Shown here: piece after piece, positions 6,394 through 9,469 of the stretch
Position numbering within the stretch: position 1 is the first letter of the stretch
Layout: every line of letters starts with the position of its first letter
From: Thermoplasmata archaeon
GTDB taxonomy: Archaea > Thermoplasmatota > Thermoplasmata > Thermoplasmatales > GCA-001856825
Assembly: GCA_021793855.1 (NCBI GenBank)
Contig: JAJYRY010000034.1
Coordinates: 1-9,469 of the forward strand
Length of the DNA: 9,469 nucleotides
Reading direction: 5' to 3'
Made by a program: the position numbers and the translations under genes
Notes under the pieces: generated by a model
The model's input: only the letters and a program-made list of their open reading frames with translations
What the model was told of the DNA's origin: nothing
The model's database searches: none

Positions 6394-7779
6394 ATGGCTC
6401 AGTCGAACCTCAGGCATGGAGCACTTAGTACATTTGATACTGTCGGTCAATCGATAGCGATGAACGGTCCTGCAGCTACGGTATCACTGTACCTTGTGGC
6501 ACTTGCATCCTTTTCAGGGTTCAATATGACATTTGTGCTCCTAGTATCCTTCATAATATACGTTGCCATAACTTATGTTATTTACCAATGGTCGAAGATC
6601 GTTGACTCACCTGCACCGTGGATGAAATATGCATCAATGGGTCTAGGAAATGGGGTCGGGTTTGTTTCAGGGTGGATTTACTGGATATACTATATTGTAG
6701 GATTTGGAGGGTTTGGTCTACTTGGCATTTCTGCGTTTCTTAACTCCCTTGGGGGGGTTATGCAGTACCGGTGGCTTTGGTACGTTGTAGTCATTGTAAT
6801 GACCGTGGAAGCATTGATTATTGTGTTAAGAAGGGTTGAACTGTCAACGCGGTATTTTATAGTCATGGGGCTTGTAGAAATCTTATTCCTGGTGGCTACT
6901 TCACTACTCCTTTTATGGCTGTTCCGAACCAATTTACATTATGTCAGTTCTATGAATATATCTTCTATCAAGCCACTTGCTCTCATTCTTGGCCTGGGCG
7001 CATTTGGAGGGATAAGTGGGCTCACGCCGCTATCATCCGAGACAAAAAGTCCAACACGTAGCGTACCGCTTTCTATACTTATTTCCCTTTTGCTAATAGG
7101 TTGTGTTATCATTCTCAGTTCATTTGCACAAAGTATTGTCCTAGGTCCAAAGAGGTTTTATCTCTATTCTGTCATCAACAACCCGGGTTACTGGATCTAT
7201 GGGAGATATCTGGGAATATTCTTTTCAGTGATCCTGTTGGTACTTATATTGAATAGTTTTAACTCTTCTCTCATTGCAACGTCTAATAATTACACCAGAA
7301 TGTTCTACGGAATATCCAGAGAAGGACATTTCGGGTCAAGGAGGATGCCACAGGTTAATTCTAATGGTATCCCACAGGCTCCGGCCGTCTTGGGTGCGGT
7401 AACTGGCTTGTCAATTGCACTTCTTGCAGGTACGATATTCGGTCCATTTGAAGGTAGCATATTTTTGCTTGTTATGGCGGCCATTCTCAGCTACTCGTCA
7501 CATATAATTGTCTCGATTTCTCTAGGGATCTATAGCCACAAGATTGGAAGATTAAGATTTGTAAGAAATTTACTTATCCCCGGTATTGCCTCCTTGGTTC
7601 TAATCTATGCCATTGTTACAATAGCAATTAACAACTATCTCTATCCATTTAATATATCAGTGGCTCTGTCCGTAGTGATAATTGTTTCAGGGATTATTGC
7701 TTATTTTATAAGCAGAGAAAGTAGAAGAGGAAAGCTCAGAGCAAATTTCATCATGCGTCACATGACAGGAAAATTATAG
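6394..7779 (+). CDS. APC-superfamily permease embedded in the B12 operon, substrate unknown
   Basis: This 461-residue membrane protein belongs to the amino acid-polyamine-organocation superfamily (LeuT fold, cation-coupled uptake or exchange). Family traits are a TM1 broken by small residues, DTVGQSIAMNGPA (15-27); TM6 with FGGISGLTPLSSETKSP (204-220), the place of the usual F-x-G-F-E...EETKNP block; and TM8 to loop with SSLIATSNNYTRMFYGISRE (291-310), then GIPQAP. About 12 hydrophobic spans can be drawn, near 28-42, 46-66, 85-118, 128-146, 153-176, 195-211, 223-248, 270-296, 329-349, 354-380, 391-412 and 419-440. TM6 has Gly-Ile-Ser where most amino acid carriers have Gly-Phe-Glu. It follows cobT with no gap, and cbiA starts 6 bases after it, so all three are probably one transcript. 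A substrate related to B12 (a corrinoid, a base, threonine or an aminoalcohol) is inference from context only. Confidence 0.85.
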   Translation: MAQSNLRHGALSTFDTVGQSIAMNGPAATVSLYLVALASFSGFNMTFVLLVSFIIYVAITYVIYQWSKIVDSPAPWMKYASMGLGNGVGFVSGWIYWIYYIVGFGGFGLLGISAFLNSLGGVMQYRWLWYVVVIVMTVEALIIVLRRVELSTRYFIVMGLVEILFLVATSLLLLWLFRTNLHYVSSMNISSIKPLALILGLGAFGGISGLTPLSSETKSPTRSVPLSILISLLLIGCVIILSSFAQSIVLGPKRFYLYSVINNPGYWIYGRYLGIFFSVILLVLILNSFNSSLIATSNNYTRMFYGISREGHFGSRRMPQVNSNGIPQAPAVLGAVTGLSIALLAGTIFGPFEGSIFLLVMAAILSYSSHIIVSISLGIYSHKIGRLRFVRNLLIPGIASLVLIYAIVTIAINNYLYPFNISVALSVVIIVSGIIAYFISRESRRGKLRANFIMRHMTGKL

Positions 7780-7785
7780 ATATTC

Positions 7786-9126
7786 ATGTTTTCTGCTCCT
7801 CCAATGAATGGCGAAAAGCCAGAAAGTTCGAGTGTGAGTGCTCTGGTCATATCTTCAGATAGAAGCGATTCAGGCAAAACAACAATCAGTTTAGGCCTGA
7901 TGAGCGCACTTTCTAAATCGGTGAAAGTATCTCCATTCAAAGCTGGCCCAGATTTCATTGATCCCATGTACCATAAAATAGCCAGCGGTAGGGATTCTGT
8001 AAATCTGGACCTCTGGTTAATGGGCAGGAAGGGTGTCAAAAGATCATTTGATAAATATTCAGCTAACTCTAATGTGTCAATCATTGAAGGGGTGATGGGG
8101 TTCTATGATGGAATGAACAGTAGATATAGCACGTGGGAACTTTCCCAGATTCTGAATACTCCAGTAATTCTTGTTATAGATTGTTCAAAGAATTCCACAA
8201 CCGCATCTGCAGTTGTAACCGGTCTAAAGAAGTTCAAAAGGAACAATATAAAGGGAGTAATTTTTAACAATGTTGCTTCTGACCACCATTACAGGGACTG
8301 TACTCGGAATCTCCCAGATGGAGTAGTTCCCCTAGGGTGGATTCCGCACGATAGCAGTCTTTCCGTTGGTTCCCGTCATTTAGGACTATTAACCCCCGAT
8401 GTAAAGACTGAAGAATTTGTGAAAGCAGCCGGCCAAATGGTCTCAGAAAGGATAGACCTAGATAGGATACTCAATATCACGAATATGGAAATTCCAAAAG
8501 AAAATACCGTTAGAATGCGGTCAAAGAAATCTGGGAAGGCTGCTATAGCTCTCGATAATGCGTTCCTATTCTACTATACTGAGAACATTGAGTATCTGCG
8601 GGGAATGTTTGACATAGAATTCTTCAGTCCCCTCACCGACGGTATCGTGAATGATCCTTCCTTTATATATTTAGGAGGAGGGTACCCAGAAATATTTGCT
8701 AATAAGCTGGAAGGAAGCAAGAGAACCAAGAACTGGATCAGGAAGGAAGCAGACAAAGGTACTCCGATAATGGGGGAGTGCGGAGGGTTGATGTACCTGT
8801 CATCAGGCCTGAAAACGGATAAGGACCACAGCATGACTGGAATTTTTGACATAAACATCTCAATGTCATCTAAATTGACCATAGGGTACACCGAATTGAA
8901 AGCAAGGCAGGCTTCCCTGATTTCGAACGCAGGGTCAAAAATTAAAGGACATGAGTTTCACCAATCAAAGGTAGACGAAATCAATGAAAAAAGAGTATTT
9001 ACCAACCTGAGAGGAAAGGGACTTGGCGACGGGAGCGACGGGGTATATTACAATAATGTACTGGCACTGTACTCACATATTATGCTCCCAGGACTAGGTA
9101 AATTCGTGGCACAAACCAACGTCTGA
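7786..9126 (+). CDS. cbiA: cobyrinic acid a,c-diamide synthase CbiA
   Basis: It amidates the a and c acetate side chains of cobyrinic acid with glutamine and ATP, the step before CbiP. The 446 residues match the family. The N-terminal ATPase domain has SDRSDSGKTT at 24-33 (Lys31), SPFKAGPDFIDPMYH at 49-63, LDLWLMG at 74-80 and EGVMGFYDG at 101-109. The glutamine amidotransferase domain has LGGGYPEIFA (296-305), MGECGGLMYLSSG (329-341) with nucleophile Cys332, GHEFHQS (388-394) and LYSHIML with His431. GGGYPE and GHEFH are typical of CbiA/CobB rather than CobQ. CfbB, the Ni-sirohydrochlorin a,c-diamide synthase of methanogens, is a close homologue, but the all-cobalamin context makes CbiA more likely. 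The ATG at 7786 gives a slightly long lead; an ATG at 7804 and a GTG at 7834 are alternatives. No good Shine-Dalgarno precedes any of them. Confidence 0.93.
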   Translation: MFSAPPMNGEKPESSSVSALVISSDRSDSGKTTISLGLMSALSKSVKVSPFKAGPDFIDPMYHKIASGRDSVNLDLWLMGRKGVKRSFDKYSANSNVSIIEGVMGFYDGMNSRYSTWELSQILNTPVILVIDCSKNSTTASAVVTGLKKFKRNNIKGVIFNNVASDHHYRDCTRNLPDGVVPLGWIPHDSSLSVGSRHLGLLTPDVKTEEFVKAAGQMVSERIDLDRILNITNMEIPKENTVRMRSKKSGKAAIALDNAFLFYYTENIEYLRGMFDIEFFSPLTDGIVNDPSFIYLGGGYPEIFANKLEGSKRTKNWIRKEADKGTPIMGECGGLMYLSSGLKTDKDHSMTGIFDINISMSSKLTIGYTELKARQASLISNAGSKIKGHEFHQSKVDEINEKRVFTNLRGKGLGDGSDGVYYNNVLALYSHIMLPGLGKFVAQTNV

Positions 9127-9469
9127 AAGAATAGTGAACAGTTAAGATGGCTGCAACAGACATCTAATCCGCTCAGTTTTCATTAAATCTACTACCTTTA
9201 CCTTTTCAAAAGTTATTGATCATATCCCTTAATGATAAATCATCTTGCTCGTAAGGATTAATGGTTCATTTTAGGCAACGAAATATGGTTAGCTAGTCGC
9301 CGGATTGGTTATTCTATAAATTTCTCTAGTAGCTAACAACCAAGAAATCGTTATCAATGCGACAAAATCACAGAAGGTAAACTCTAGTGATCACAGATAT
9401 AAATCGATACTATAGAAAGAAAAATTGTTAAAATCTCTCCTCTTGGGTGCATAGATCATGCTCAATATT
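9127..9469 (+). other. non-coding region after cbiA, possibly with the start of a new gene
   Basis: I see no complete gene, tRNA or rRNA on either strand. T-rich stretches at 9174-9208 may end the cbiA transcript. Small symmetric elements are ATGATAAATCAT (9232-9243), an 8-bp inverted pair GTTAGCTA/TAGCTAAC (9288-9295 and 9330-9337, 34-base spacing) and GTGATCAC (9387-9394). TATA-like sequences occur at 9314-9321, 9396-9405 and 9427-9434. The last is about 27 bases before an ATG at 9458 that stays open for the four codons left (M-L-N-I), so a leaderless gene may begin there; this is weak. Confidence 0.45.

Noticed and set aside
7758..8084. 108-codon minus-strand frame across the permease/cbiA junction
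   Set aside because: It is antisense to the cbiA P-loop region, has no family motif, and its residues mirror the coding frame of CbiA.
8574..8891. 105-codon minus-strand frame inside cbiA
   Set aside because: It is antisense to the conserved glutamine amidotransferase domain and has no motif or promoter.
7786..9126. CfbB (coenzyme F430 a,c-diamide synthase) instead of CbiA
   Set aside because: The two are close homologues, but all neighbours belong to cobalamin synthesis and no F430 or methanogenesis gene is present.
1..9469. Mobile element or prophage boundaries
   Set aside because: No transposase, integrase, terminal inverted repeat or target duplication was seen; the gene order is explained by a metabolic island.

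Overview
This window looks like archaeal DNA, most likely from the Thermoplasmata or a relative (inference). The grounds are archaeal-type cobalamin genes (CobY instead of the bacterial CobU, and the archaeal CobT family), frequent AGA/AGG arginine codons, TATA boxes placed for leaderless transcripts, and moderately AT-rich intergenic DNA. No 16S rRNA or other decisive marker is present, so the lineage is a guess.

Layout. Positions 1-209 (+) are the last 68 codons of a 2-Cys peroxiredoxin. It converges, 3 bases apart, on a small acylphosphatase gene on the minus strand (213-479). A non-coding gap (480-727) follows. The rest is a cobalamin (vitamin B12) late-pathway island in two divergent arms. 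The minus-strand arm, read from 5241 down to 728, is cobS, cobY, cbiB, cobD, cbiP (cobQ). The first four genes overlap by 16-25 bases (17-25 with the starts listed). The plus-strand arm, from about 5428 to 9126, is cobT, an APC-superfamily permease, cbiA. The shared regulatory gap (5242-5418) carries a TATA box for cobT and an unusual pair of inverted 18-bp elements, one facing each arm. Positions 9127-9469 hold no convincing gene; a new leaderless gene may start in the last 12 bases.

How the genes work together. CbiA and CbiP amidate the corrin side chains (cobyrinic acid to the a,c-diamide, then to cobyric acid). CobD makes aminopropanol phosphate from threonine phosphate, and CbiB attaches it to give cobinamide phosphate. 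CobY activates that product with GTP, CobT makes the activated lower-ligand nucleotide, and CobS joins the two in the membrane. The window has no corrin-ring methylases, corrinoid adenosyltransferase, final phosphatase or threonine kinase, so it covers cobyrinic acid to cobalamin phosphate only. The main unexplained element is the permease between cobT and cbiA, whose place suggests it imports a B12-related substrate.
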